A DNA stretch of 64,000 nucleotides, taken from NCBI GenBank assembly GCA_017311185.1, contig JAESUZ010003517.1, positions 372,001-436,000 on the forward strand, given 5' to 3'. Shown one piece after another: positions 43,435 through 52,290 of this stretch. Both the position numbers and the translations under genes were made by a program. The number at the start of each line of letters is the position of its first letter. The stretch's first letter is position 1. This DNA comes from Proteles cristata cristata (Eukaryota > Chordata > Mammalia > Carnivora > Hyaenidae). The notes under the pieces were generated by a model. That model saw only the letters and a program-made list of their open reading frames with translations. It was not told the DNA's origin and did not search any database.

Positions 43435-43560
43435 GGAAGGCTCAGTTTCCCACTCTGAAAAACGGGAATCACACGGGCACCCACCACACAGACTTACCGT
43501 AAGGGTGAAGTCAAGCAACACGTGCAAAATACCCAGGGGAGCGCCCAGGACGCAGCAAGG
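43435..43560 (+). repeat. MIR SINE 3' half
   Basis: 'ggctcagtttcccactctgaaaaacgggaatcacacggg' through 'cagacttaccgtaagggtgaagtcaagcaacacgtgc' is a sense MIR 3' half, CpG-richer than usual as it runs into the CpG island. Confidence 0.65.
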
Positions 43561-43840
43561 GCACAGCGGACGTCAGCCCCCGGCCGTCCCCGCACGAACG
43601 TTTCACACTCCTCAACACGAACCCTCAACGCCGCAGCCGCCACACACAGCTCCCACTGCCAGCCCACGGCCGACGACCGTGGCCACAGCGGCCCACGCGC
43701 GCTTCCCGGCAGGGACGGGAGGGCGCCCTGGGCGGGTGGCGCCGGCCCCCGGCCCCCTGCCCCTGCACCCCACCGCCCCGTGTCACCGCAGACTCCGAGG
43801 GCGAGGTCAAAACAGCGGGCTTAACCCCCCGCCTGCTGCA
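43535..43840. promoter_or_regulatory. Orphan CpG island
   Basis: By hand I count about 35 CpG dinucleotides in roughly 300 bp at about 70 percent GC, giving an observed/expected ratio near 1. The rest of the window is CpG-depleted. CpG islands commonly mark promoters, but I see no initiator, exon or coding frame attached. The two forward frames here (132 and 100 codons) are compositional. Confidence 0.6.
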
Positions 43841-43844
43841 TGTG

Positions 43845-44210
43845 GCTTTATCGCAGCCCCCCTGCCCGGGCTGCTGGGGCTGGAGGGGAGATGGGCAGAT
43901 TAAGAGCAGCGTTTCCGACATGCCCTCCCACATCCTGCGAAGCGGGGCCTCCGCCAGCAGATTTCCTCAGAGCCCCGCGAGGCCGCCCGAGGAATGTGCG
44001 GCCTCCCTGGCATGGCAGACATTCAAGGGAGCCCACAAAGGCGCTGTTATGAAAACCCTCCGGAGCACAGGGGGAGGACGGGAGAGTTTCGGTTGCAGTT
44101 GGGATTGCACATTTTAAGAACAGGAGCTCGGGCGACGGAATGCATGCCTGTGAGCATACACGGCTCATAATTAATTCATTTCGCCTCCTCCTAGTGAAAG
44201 AATATTGCAG
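43845..44210. promoter_or_regulatory. Possible conserved non-coding block beside the CpG island
   Basis: Unique mixed-composition sequence including 'gatgggcagattaagagcagcgtttccgacatg', 'gaggaatgtgcggcc', 'aaggcgctgttatgaaaaccc', 'gcacattttaagaacagg' and 'cataattaattcatttcgcc'. The last has a TAATTAAT homeodomain-type word. Texture suggests constraint; no comparative evidence. Confidence 0.3.
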
Positions 44211-44540
44211 GGGATGGGGGGAGGCGGGGGGGCGGTGGATCCACTGGTCTGAACAGGTAGTTATTTCTCTGCCTGGGGCTCTGCCTGGCTGGGAACCAAC
44301 ATGTCAAAAGTGGAAGTTGAAGGTCAGGCACCTATTGTGCAGGCCACAGCCGCCTTGGCGCTCCCGGGAGCGGCTTTCCCCCACTGGCCTCTGCCTGCAC
44401 TCCGTGGGGTCTTCTCGCCCTGGGACAGGAGTGTCTTTTACCAGCTAAACACCAGAGACAGGGATGAGGGGTACAGCTGTGTGCCTGGGCACCCCCACCC
44501 CCAGCAGCCCTTCATGTGCCTGAGGGACCCTGGCACCTGG
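44211..44540. other. Unique sequence
   Basis: G-rich patch at 44213-44240 ('ggggatggggggaggcggggggg'). Otherwise nothing recognised. Confidence 0.4.
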
Positions 44541-44860
44541 TAAGAAAAGCCCTGCTCCCTTCTCTCAAGTGTCTTACAGTCCAGACTGGGGGGGAGGGGT
44601 GCATCAAGATGATGTAGGGGTGCACATGGCTTCCTGTGCAAGAATGGGCAGCCTGGTAGTCAGAGAAGCTTCCTGGAGAACGGCACGTCCAAGAGGAAAT
44701 AGGGAGAAGAAACAGGCATAAGCAGGAAAAATCAACAGGACAAAGACCCTGCAGCTAAAAAGAGCATGGCACACTCTGGAATATTCTGGAATGGAGGGTA
44801 ATGGGTGGTGGTAGGAGAATTAGAATTAAAGAAGCCAATAGGAATTAACTGTCTGAAGAA
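44541..44860 (-). repeat. L2 LINE fragment, antisense
   Basis: 'cctgctcccttctctcaagtgtcttacagtccagactgggggg' (antisense ccctgccctcaaggagcttacagtctagtggggg), then 'gtagtcagagaagcttcctggagaac' and 'gacaaagaccctgcag' fit antisense L2. Confidence 0.55.
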
Positions 44861-44868
44861 TTCCCTTT

Positions 44869-45074
44869 GGGGTGTCTGGGTGGCTTGGGTCAGTTAAGTG
44901 TCTGACTTTGGCTCAGGTTACGATCTCGCGGTTTGTGGGTTCAAGCCCTGTGATGGGCTGTGCACTGACCCTGAGGAGCCTGCTTGGGATTCTCTCTCTC
45001 TCTCTCTGCCCCTCCCCTGCTCACACTCTGTCTCTCTCAAAATAAATGAATAAACTTAAAAACAACAACAACAT
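44869..45074 (+). mobile_element. SINEC_Fc-like CanSINE
   Basis: 'ggggtgtctgggtggcttgggtcagttaagtgtctgactttggctcagg', 'ttcaagccctgtgatgggctg', and tail AAAATAAATGAATAAAC plus an AAC-repeat end. Confidence 0.94.
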
Positions 45075-45499
45075 CAAATGACCTGCGGATTTCAGCATCT
45101 AAGACTATAAAAATGTACTAAAAGCCAAAACTCGCCATGAGTAAATGGTACTTGACAGAAGATAATCATAAGTACGTGCTCTCATTCCATCACTTACTTG
45201 TGTAAAGACACCATTACTGAGCCTCCCCTGTGCTGGTTACGATGATTACAAGGTAGTGCGGACACACCTTGTCCTCCGCTTCCAACCACCAAGCCCTGGG
45301 GACACTCGCAAGCCCCGGGCACGTCCCATGCTCGGTGCCGTCACTCCCCATGCCCTGCCTCCGGCACTGGGGGAATGGAAACTTCAGGATGCATCTACCC
45401 TCTGCAGTCACACCGGTCCCAGTGTCACATGAGTGCAGTCAGCACGGGTGCACCAGAGGGCTGTGGGGGGTATGAGATGCTGGAGGTGCCAGCACAGGG
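45075..45499. other. Unique sequence
   Basis: Possible antisense L2/MIR remnant near 45205-45290 ('ttactgagcctcccctgtgctggttacgatgattacaagg'). Nothing else recognised. Confidence 0.4.
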
Positions 45500-45790
45500 A
45501 TAGGAAATGGAAAGATAGGAACAGAGACAGAGAGACCGACAGTGGGACAGAGGGAGAGACAGAGAGAAACAAAGACACGGACAGAGACACAGAAAGATGC
45601 AGAGAGCCAGATATGTGGGGAGACAGAGAAAGAGGGAGGGAAGGCAGAAAAAAGGCAGGCGAGGAAGCAGTGGAGTGTGGAGAGGTGGAGACGGGAAGGT
45701 AGAGAGACCAAGCGGGAGAGAAATGGAGGCACAGGATTCATAGACACAGAGAAAGAAACGGATGTAAGAGACTCCAGATGGAAAGGGACA
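45500..45790. repeat. GACAGA/GAGA-rich low-complexity tract
   Basis: About 290 bp made of variants of GAGACAGAGA with few pyrimidines other than C. The open frames through it (Arg/Glu/Thr on one strand, Ser/Leu/Cys on the other) are low-complexity artefacts. Confidence 0.8.
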
Positions 45791-46309
45791 AAATGAAAGG
45801 CTGGGGCCTGCCCTGAGGTCCTTCCTAAGAAAACCAGGCCCCAGCCATGCTGGGCAAGGTCTGGGCTGCCGCGGGCTCAGTGGAGTCTGGAACAAGCCCC
45901 GGGGGGGTGGGGGGTGGGGGGGGGAGGCGGGAGAGCCACCAGCCTGAGGAACCCATTGGGAGGCTGCGGCTCCCCCTGCAGTGCCTCCCCCCGCCTCCCC
46001 GCAAGGTTCCCATGGAGTTCCTCCCCACTTCGCAGACAGGCTGGGGTGCCTGCAGAGCTGAGGTCACCAACCTGCAAGGCTGTCCCTGCAACCGGCAGCT
46101 GCCTGTGTGGTCCAGCCAAGGACACCAGCCAAGGAGCCCGTCTGGAGCAGCAGGCTCCAAAGCCGCCACGCTCAGCCTCCCACAGGACGTCTGAGGCCCA
46201 GTGCTCAACAGCCACTGCGTATGGCAGGCCGTGCGGGTGCCAGGCTCGGCTCTAAAGGCCATAAAGGTCAAGGTCTTTACATGCTCCCTTGCTGCCCTAC
46301 ACACTGGCA
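45791..46309. other. GC-rich unique sequence
   Basis: G-rich run at 45899-45930 ('cgggggggtggggggtggggggggg'-like). A 210-codon minus-strand frame (45825-46457) overlaps frames on both strands and has no recognised domain. Confidence 0.4.
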
Positions 46310-46430
46310 ACCTCCCAGCAAGCCAGGCACTGTGGCAGCCTATTTTAGAGATGTGGAAACCAAGGCCCAGAGAGGTCAGGGACCTGGCTAAGGACACACA
46401 GCCTGCACACCTAACTAGCAGGGTCACGGC
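46310..46430 (-). repeat. MIR SINE, antisense
   Basis: 'ctattttagagatgtggaaaccaaggcccagagaggtcagggacctggctaaggacacacagcc' followed by 'aactagcagggtcacgg' is antisense MIR. Confidence 0.7.
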
Positions 46431-46439
46431 TGCTGTGTC

Positions 46440-46560
46440 TTTTTCATTCATTGTCACAGAAACCCTTGAAGTGGGTCTGAGGACCTCTGTTTCATAGATT
46501 CAGAAAACGAGGTCCAAAGACGTAAAGCAGCACACGTGAGTCACAGAACCCCGGGGGAGG
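46440..46560 (-). repeat. Second antisense MIR, adjacent
   Basis: 'tcattcattgtcacagaaacccttgaagtgggtctgagg' and 'catagattcagaaaacgaggtccaaagacgtaaagcagcacacgtgag' repeat the antisense MIR order directly after the first copy. Confidence 0.55.
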
Positions 46561-46754
46561 AGAGCTGGGATGAGAAGAGGGGCGTGCCTCACCCCGAAGC
46601 TGTCTCACACACCTCTGCAGCTGGGGTCCTGACACCCGGGAAAAAAACGGGTTGGAGGTACTGAAGGAGATGCAAGCCACCACGCTGGGTGAGGCAGGTA
46701 CCTTCCACGGCGCCATGGCAGCCAGTGGCTTGTTCCCAGGCCTTCTCTGTTCCC

Positions 46755-47095
46755 GGGGTCCTTAATCGGGGACCAGAGACCCCAGGAGTCTGTGGATAGA
46801 ATTCAGGAGTTCAGTGGACACGGGGGATAAAAACCAGATCAGTATTTTCACTAAGCTCTGACCAAAAGTCAGCGTTCTAACCAAGAACCCGCAGTAGGAT
46901 CAGCAGTGGCTGCGACTTTGTCACCAACAGAAGTCGCAGTCTTTTTTCTCACAGGACAATTGTTGCAGATACGGTAAAATATTACATATGATCGCCACTC
47001 CTTCAAACGTCCGGTAGTTAATAAAGCCACTGCTTGCTAGATGTTACTGAATGTCAATAAAGAAGCACATATATTCCAAAGTGTTGTCTATTTTC
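46755..47095 (+). mobile_element. Old interspersed repeat, family unassigned
   Basis: 'ggagtctgtggatagaattcaggagttcagtggaca', 'cagtattttcactaagctctgacc', 'gcagtggctgcgactttgtcaccaacagaagtcgcag' and 'acaattgttgcagatacggtaaaatattac' follow a familiar mammalian repeat with 'ggtccgtgga' and 'tgtgactttgtcaccaatag' words. Class uncertain (probably a DNA transposon). Confidence 0.45.
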
Positions 47096-47231
47096 TTTTG
47101 ACTACTTTGCTAATTGTATTTCAAAACAATTGCTTTCCGTAGTCCTATTCCCCAAAATAAAAACGTTTTTTCCGAGAAGCGTCCAGAAGCTTCAGCGGAT
47201 GTCAAGGGATCCATAACATACAAAAGTTTAG

Positions 47232-47379
47232 AGGCACATGATTTCACAGCTCGAGAGTTCGAGCCCCATGTAAGGCTCTGTGCTAACAGAACCTGAAGTC
47301 CGCTTTGGATTCTGTGTTGCTCTGTCTCTCTCTCTCAAGAATAAATAAACATTTTAAAAAAATTTTTTTTTAAAAACAG
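47232..47379 (+). mobile_element. CanSINE, 5'-truncated or head-diverged
   Basis: Recognisable from 'gaggcacatgatttcacagctcgagagttcgagccccatg' to the 'aagaataaataaacatttt' tail. The tRNA head is not recognisable upstream. The body ('gcttggattctgtgttgctctgtc'-like) is shortened. Confidence 0.85.
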
Positions 47380-47390
47380 GATTTAAAAAT

Positions 47391-47733
47391 TACTGATGCC
47401 TGGGTCTCCCCCAGAGAGATTCTAAGTTGATTTGGTGTTAGACCTGGGTACCAAGATACTTTCTTTTTTTGTTTAATGTTTATTTATTTTTGAAAGAGAG
47501 AGAGGGACAGAGCATGAGCAGGGGAGGGGCAGAGAGAGGAGACACAGAATCTGAAGCAGGCTCCCGGCTCTAAGAGGTCAGCACAGAGCCTTATGTGGGT
47601 CTCAAACCCATGGACCGTGGGATCATGACCTGAGCTGAAGTCAGACACTTGACCAGCTGAGCCACCCAGGGGCCCTGAGATACTTTCAGCTCTCCAGGTG
47701 ATTCCAGTGTGTAGCCAAGGCTGAGAGCCTCTG
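47391..47733 (-). mobile_element. MER5-like hAT element split by a SINE
   Basis: Left piece 'tactgatgcctgggtctcccccagagagattctaagttgatttgg' (47391-47453) and right piece 'agctctccaggtgattccagtgtgtagccaaggctgagagcc' (47688-47733) together give the reversed MER5A order. The CanSINE at 47464-47677 interrupts it. Confidence 0.6.
47464..47677 (-). mobile_element. SINEC_Fc-like CanSINE nested in MER5-like element
   Basis: 'tttttttgtttaatgtttatttatttttgaaagagagag' to 'ccagctgagccacccaggggccc'. Perfect 10-bp duplications AGATACTTTC at 47454-47463 and 47678-47687. It carries 'ggatcatgacctgagctgaagtcagacacttgacc'. Confidence 0.96.
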
Positions 47734-47854
47734 GTGTACTGAGAAAAGCAAAGCCTCAAGCTAGGGCTCAGGGCACCCGAGGTCCATTTCTGTGTCCTGG
47801 GCAAGCAGACACCTCTAGGGGTCAGTTTGCTCATTTATTAACATTGGGATGGGT

Positions 47855-47965
47855 AGAAAGGAGTTGTGTATATTAAGGACTCACAATGTGCCAGGCACTC
47901 TACAAAAATTATTGCTTCCTTTACCCCTCCGAACGGTTTTGTGATGATGGTGGTATTCCTCCACG
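47855..47965 (-). repeat. MIR/L2 end, antisense
   Basis: 'gtgtatattaaggactcacaatgtgccaggcactctacaaaaattattgcttcctttaccc' is the antisense MIR 3' end, then 'tcc..ttttgtgatgatggtggtattcc' continues it. Confidence 0.55.
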
Positions 47966-48093
47966 CCCAATCTCACCCAGCCAGCATGGAGTATGCATCA
48001 GAGCCCCACGTATTTGACACAAAGACCCTGTCTGTCCTGCCTCCTAAGGACAGGCTGCTCAGGTTTGCTAACCCTTATTAAAGGTTTAAAGAT

Positions 48094-48172
48094 TTTGTTA
48101 ATGCAGATTCCGATTCCCTCTATCAGGTAGGTCCCGAGATGCTGCCTTTCCAACAGGCTCCCAAATTACGCC
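48094..48172 (-). mobile_element. MER5-like hAT fragment
   Basis: 'ttaatgcagattccgattccctctatcaggtaggtcccgagatgctgcctttccaacaggctccc' resembles reversed MER5A (attctgattcagtaggtctggg...aatctgcatttttaacaagctccc). Confidence 0.45.
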
Positions 48173-48804
48173 AAAGCTGCAGAGGAGGCCACTTTGAGTA
48201 GCAAAGGGTTAAGTGGATCTGTTCTGATTGGTTAGTGCCTGTGCCTCAGGCCAGAGGGTTAACTATTTAGGTCCTTCCCTCTCTTAGGATGACAGCACCC
48301 AGCTTTGCCTAGGATCACAGCCTCGCCCCGAGCTGGGCCACTGACTTGTGGGATACTGACACTCCCTGCTCCAGCCTAAGGCAGCCAGCATGTAGTATCA
48401 CTCTGCCAAGTGCTTGGGCTCCTAACTCAAGCCAAGCAAATGGGATACAAGGTTCTGAGAGCAGAAGTTCATTTTTTTTCCACAGAAGTCCCCACAAGGA
48501 AAGTTCTTTCTTCCTCAGGTTGCTGTGGCTTGAGGATTTAAAGAATGTAGCAGCCATTTCCTTCCACTTGGGGAGAGCCCAGCATGGTGGGCCACAAACC
48601 CAGTAGCATGGAGCCTAACATGAAGGCAGGCAGAGCAGAGTGAAACTTGATCCTTGGGGGCATCACTGGGCTGGATTAAGCCTTGCCTGAAGCTCACCTC
48701 TGGACTATCAAGTCACAAAGTCCATTTAATCCCACTGTTGTATGAAGCCAAGTTGAGTTGCGGTCTGTGTGTCTGAACGTCTATAGTCCTAATACGAGCT
48801 CTGC
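48173..48804. other. Unique sequence
   Basis: 'agtaaggggttaa'-like words recur ('gcaaagggttaagtgg', 'agagggttaactattt'), but no repeat family or exon is recognised. Confidence 0.4.
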
Positions 48805-49005
48805 CATCAGAGGCTAGAGTCTGAATCTCAGCTCAGCCACTCACTAGCAGTGTGGCCTTCGATGACCCATTCGGCCCCTGGGAACCTCAGTTTCCTCATA
48901 CATAAAATGGAACTGGTAATGCCTATCCCAGGTTGTTGCAAGGAAGAACCATGAATCTCAAAAGCTTGGCGTCAATGGAAGAAATGGTAGCTATTATCAT
49001 CAAAA
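48805..49005 (+). repeat. MIR SINE, near full length
   Basis: 'agaggctagagtctgaatctcagctcagccactcactagcagtgtggcc', 'cctcagtttcctcatacataaaatggaactggtaatgcctatcccaggttgttgcaaggaag' and 'atggtagctattatcat' give most of MIR. Confidence 0.8.
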
Positions 49006-49194
49006 CTAATTATTAGTCCCATTTCAGCAGGCTCTCGTTCTAAAAACTGTATACGTCAGCAATTGCTTCTCTCTGTTAGCAAAAAAAGAAAGCAAATTAA
49101 CCTCAAAGATTCGGGGGTGGGGGTGGGGCAAGGCCTGCCTCAAGGGCTATGAGTAACATTGAGAACGAAGAAAAAAGAAGTTGAACTCTGTAGG
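49006..49194. other. Unique sequence
   Basis: 'aaaactaattattagtccc' (49001-49019) and 'acgtcagcaattgcttc' precede the enhancer-like block. A 'gggggtgggggtggggc' G-run lies at 49112-49128. Confidence 0.4.
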
Positions 49195-49720
49195 TAACCA
49201 GGAGAGACGAGAAAGCCTGCGCGGGCGGGGAACGCAAGGCTTGCCTGGGCTATAATTGATTTGGTCATAATAGGCTCAGACCCTGGCTCCATCTAGCAAG
49301 GCGAAGGGAAGCCACGTTCTGCTTCTCTGGGTATTTGATGGTCTGATTGGCTCAGCGCTCCTAATTGTGTTGTATTGACAAATATATTTGTTTGGAACAA
49401 GCAAATGTATTGTCGGCAGGAAACAGACCAACTCCAAGAATTTATTTTGCTTTTTGGCGCTGCAGCGCTGAGCTTAGCATTCATTATGCTCCCATGTAAA
49501 ACAGTCTCCGGCAACGCTGGCCTGAGTTATCTTTTTAATTATATTTATTTTTTCAGCTGCATTTCGGATCATGAACAGACTTGCTGGTGATAAACAGGCA
49601 TCATTGGGTGAGGCCTCCCGCCTCCCTCAAAATCACGTTGCGCGGCTTAAACGTTCAAAGACATCAGGCAAACCTACGACACTGCCATGGGCCATTATCG
49701 CTAATGGATGGGAGATGGGG
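49195..49720. promoter_or_regulatory. Strongest enhancer-like (conserved-looking) block
   Basis: About 525 bp with no repeat, mixed composition and dense developmental transcription-factor-like words: 'ggctataattgatttgg', 'tgattggctcagcgctcctaattgtgttgtattgacaaatat', 'tttttaattatatttattttttcagctgcatttc', 'gataaacaggcatcattggg' and a dyad CCATTATCGCTAATGG at 49692-49707. Well-kept CpG words such as TTTGGCGCTGC and GTTGCGCGGC sit inside AT-rich sequence. This is how vertebrate conserved non-coding elements usually read. I cannot name the target gene. Confidence 0.4.
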
Positions 49721-49844
49721 TTAAGTCAGTCAAATCCCTGCTCTGAGCCCAGAAAAGTCCGCAGAAACCAAATCCTGGTCACCAGGTTGAAATCGAAATC
49801 AGGTTTAAGTAGAGACATGGAGAGATGAATAGAAGGCAATTCCA

Positions 49845-50105
49845 GTGGATCAATTGGCGATCACCATGAGCCACTTGACTGCTCTCGCCCCCACAGGGGC
49901 ACCTGGCCTCCATATCGGAATAATGTGGCTCTTCTCCGTGATTGGATAAGGAGTAAGCACCTGACCCCGGAAGGCCAATCAGCGCTCCAGCTGGGGTCAA
50001 AAGTGAGGGAGAGAGGGGTCGAGAGACGGAGTAATCGTAAGGCAGGATCTGTAGAATAGATCTGGAACTGGGGTACGTAGGCAGCCATCTTGGATGCCAT
50101 GTGGA
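49845..50105 (+). mobile_element. LTR-like repeat, sense
   Basis: 'ttctccgtgattggataaggagtaagcacctgaccccggaaggccaatcagcgctccagctggggtcaaaagtgaggg' and 'ggcagccatcttggatgccatgtggac' are the sense counterpart of the repeat at 20095-20540. The 3' end is missing. Confidence 0.5.
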
Positions 50106-50689
50106 CAGAGTTGTAGCAAAAGCCGAAGAAAGGGAACAGAGCTGTCCCAGTGAGGTGACATCGCTGAGGGGAGTCATCGGGAAGGGTCCGGTTGATGACT
50201 TCCCACAGTCCATAGCTCCGGGCGCTGAGGCACTCTGCCTCTCCAAATACATTGCTCTTTTTTGTTCCAGCAAGCTCAAGTTGTTCTCTGCCTCACATCC
50301 ATACAAGGGAAAACTATGCAACAAACCAAACAATGTTATGGGAGAGTATTTATGAACAGGAAAAATGTACACAAGAATATTGCTGAGTGCAAAAAGCATG
50401 TTTCTTTTCTGTCTCCAACAGATACAGGCTGGACACCTCCTATGCATCAGATGCTACGCATACGCTGGGCACACAAGTCAGGGCCCCAGCTCCTGGCACG
50501 TTTACAGTCAGGTTGCAAAATGTCAGGTAAGATCCCACTGTGGTGAAAAGTGATGTGTGACCAGCACGAGCCGTGTTTCCCAGCCGGGAGAACAAAGGAA
50601 GTGCGCTGTAACAGTTCAAAACCAGCGCTGCCCCGGGCCTGTTGTGTGGACGTCCAGCACCGGCACCCCCCACCCCCCACCCCGCGCTG
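50106..50689. other. Unique sequence
   Basis: Nothing recognised except a C/A-rich patch at 50664-50683 directly before the MER5A element. Confidence 0.4.
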
Positions 50690-50809
50690 GGATCTGGTAA
50701 GAAATGCAGATTCTCAGCCCAGGTCCAGACCTACTGGGCGTGGGGCCCAGCACTCTGTTCACACGCCTTCCAGGTGATTCTGATGCAGTTGCAACTCAGA
50801 GAACCACTT
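50690..50809 (-). mobile_element. MER5A-like hAT element
   Basis: 'gatctggtaagaaatgcagattctcagcccaggtccagacctactg', 'gtggggcccagcactctgttcacacgccttccaggtgattctgatgcagttgcaactcagagaaccactt' is a good reversed MER5A, complete at its right terminal repeat. Confidence 0.8.
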
Positions 50810-50934
50810 CCCTGAGGCACAGTAGGTCAAGGTTCCCAGTGAACAAGCACTTCCAGCTTTTCTCCTTCTCAAATGCCGTTTTGTGTGTGTCAGCAATGAA
50901 CTGTAACAGTTGTATATACTTTTACATATATACA

Positions 50935-51095
50935 TGTATATATATAATTCATTTCATTCTCCTAACGACTCTGAAACATAGGCACTATATATCCCCTACT
51001 TTATAAATGAAAGCACTGAAGCACAGAGAGGCTATGTTACTTGCCCAAAGTCACACAGCTAATGAGTGCTTGAGAGGGAATGCAAGCCCAGGTAG
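50935..51095 (-). repeat. MIR SINE, antisense
   Basis: 'ttcattctcctaacgactctgaaacataggcactatatatcccctactttataaatgaaagcactgaagcacagagaggctatgttacttgcccaaagtcacacagctaatgag' is a well-preserved antisense MIR. Confidence 0.85.
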
Positions 51096-52164
51096 TCTCT
51101 CTCTAGCATCTGTGCTCCGAACCAAGTCAAAATGCTTGTGAACTAAGTCCTGAGCCTCTCTGCTAGCTCAGGACCAGTTCTGGAGAGGAGAGCACCAGTC
51201 CTGGAGACTGGACCGTGTGGCTCCTGGGGTTTCTGCCTTTCTGTGTCCCTCCCTGATCTGATCACGTGTGAGATCTGTCATCGCTGCCTGAGTCCCTCAT
51301 CTGGGGAGGCCTCCGTGTCCCTTCAGATTATAGTACGAAGCCTCCTGCAAGTCAGAAAGCCCTATAGCAGTGCTACCTGAGCCTCAAAGCTTTAGAACCT
51401 TTAAAGAGGAGGGCGCTCACTCAGCCAAGGTAGGGTTATCAGGATTGTAGTCTCAGCCTCAAACCAGACCCAGAACGATCCTTTGCTTTCCACTCTCCCT
51501 GGGCATGGGTGCCAAGTCTTGACTCCTATCCAGGCTGTTCTTTCCCTTATAAGTGTCTGCTCCAAAATCCTGTGGTCCTTTCTGTCTGACCTTGACTCAG
51601 GTCAGCCAAACCCAAAAGGTGAGGTGGTGTTTACCTTTGAATCCCAAGGTGAAGGCCAGAATCCTAGATTCTTTACTTCCAGGGAAGTCCTTGGTCCCTG
51701 GGTGGGGTGGGGGAGGGGGCCCCGGGAGGGGACTGCTAGTTAAAGAAGATAAAGAGGTGTGGTCCCATTGCTTTCCAGAAGCAACAGAATTCCAAACTGC
51801 AGCTAGAAATGTTGGCTGGAAAGTGGGGCCTCCTGACTCCACCCACCAACCTTATTCCCAAGCCCGGGCCCATATCCAACCAATGCGTCCAGTTATACCC
51901 TCAGAGAAAGGGGGGTGAGCACTGACAATCGTCCATAAAGGACCAGCTCAGGTTGTTGAAAGTCCAAGTATAGGTGATGGCAGTTTCCTCCCAAACCCCA
52001 TACCCCACCTGCCCTGGCCCCGCCCATGATCCAGCAGCTAGAGGGTTCCTGCCGGACACAGAAAGGGGCCCCCACCCACCCCAGGGCTATAGCTGCTGTC
52101 CCTCGGATGGACTGGTGTCAGAGCTGCTAAGGTCTAGAAAGACACACACCAACTTGCTGAAATA
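51096..52164. other. Unique sequence
   Basis: No repeat recognised. G-rich patch 51700-51730. Frames around 51483-51918 (81-121 codons) overlap on both strands; none recognised. Confidence 0.4.
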
Positions 52165-52290
52165 ATGCTTTTTTCTAGGTATTGGGATGGTAAGTCGTTT
52201 CTCTCTCTTTTTGTCTATCCATGGTTTCAACTTTTCTACAGCAAACATGGTTTACTTAAGTGATGAAAATTACTTTTTTTAAAAACAGGA
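52165..52290 (+). mobile_element. Old L1 3' end
   Basis: 'ttttctaggtattgggatggtaag', 'ctctttttgtctatccatggtttcaacttttctacagcaaacatggtttacttaagtgatgaaaatt' and an A-rich end with a preceding T-run match the terminal part of old mammalian L1s. The apparent acceptor/donor pair around the 11-bp GTATTGGGATG is part of this repeat. Confidence 0.5.

Noticed and set aside
45825..46457. 210-codon minus-strand open frame
   Set aside because: Runs through a G-run and an antisense MIR, overlaps opposite-strand frames, and encodes nothing recognisable.
52177..52200. Apparent 11-bp exon (acceptor tttttctag and donor GTAAGT)
   Set aside because: The whole segment matches the 3' end of an old L1, so the signals are part of the repeat, and 11 bp is too short to accept without RNA evidence.
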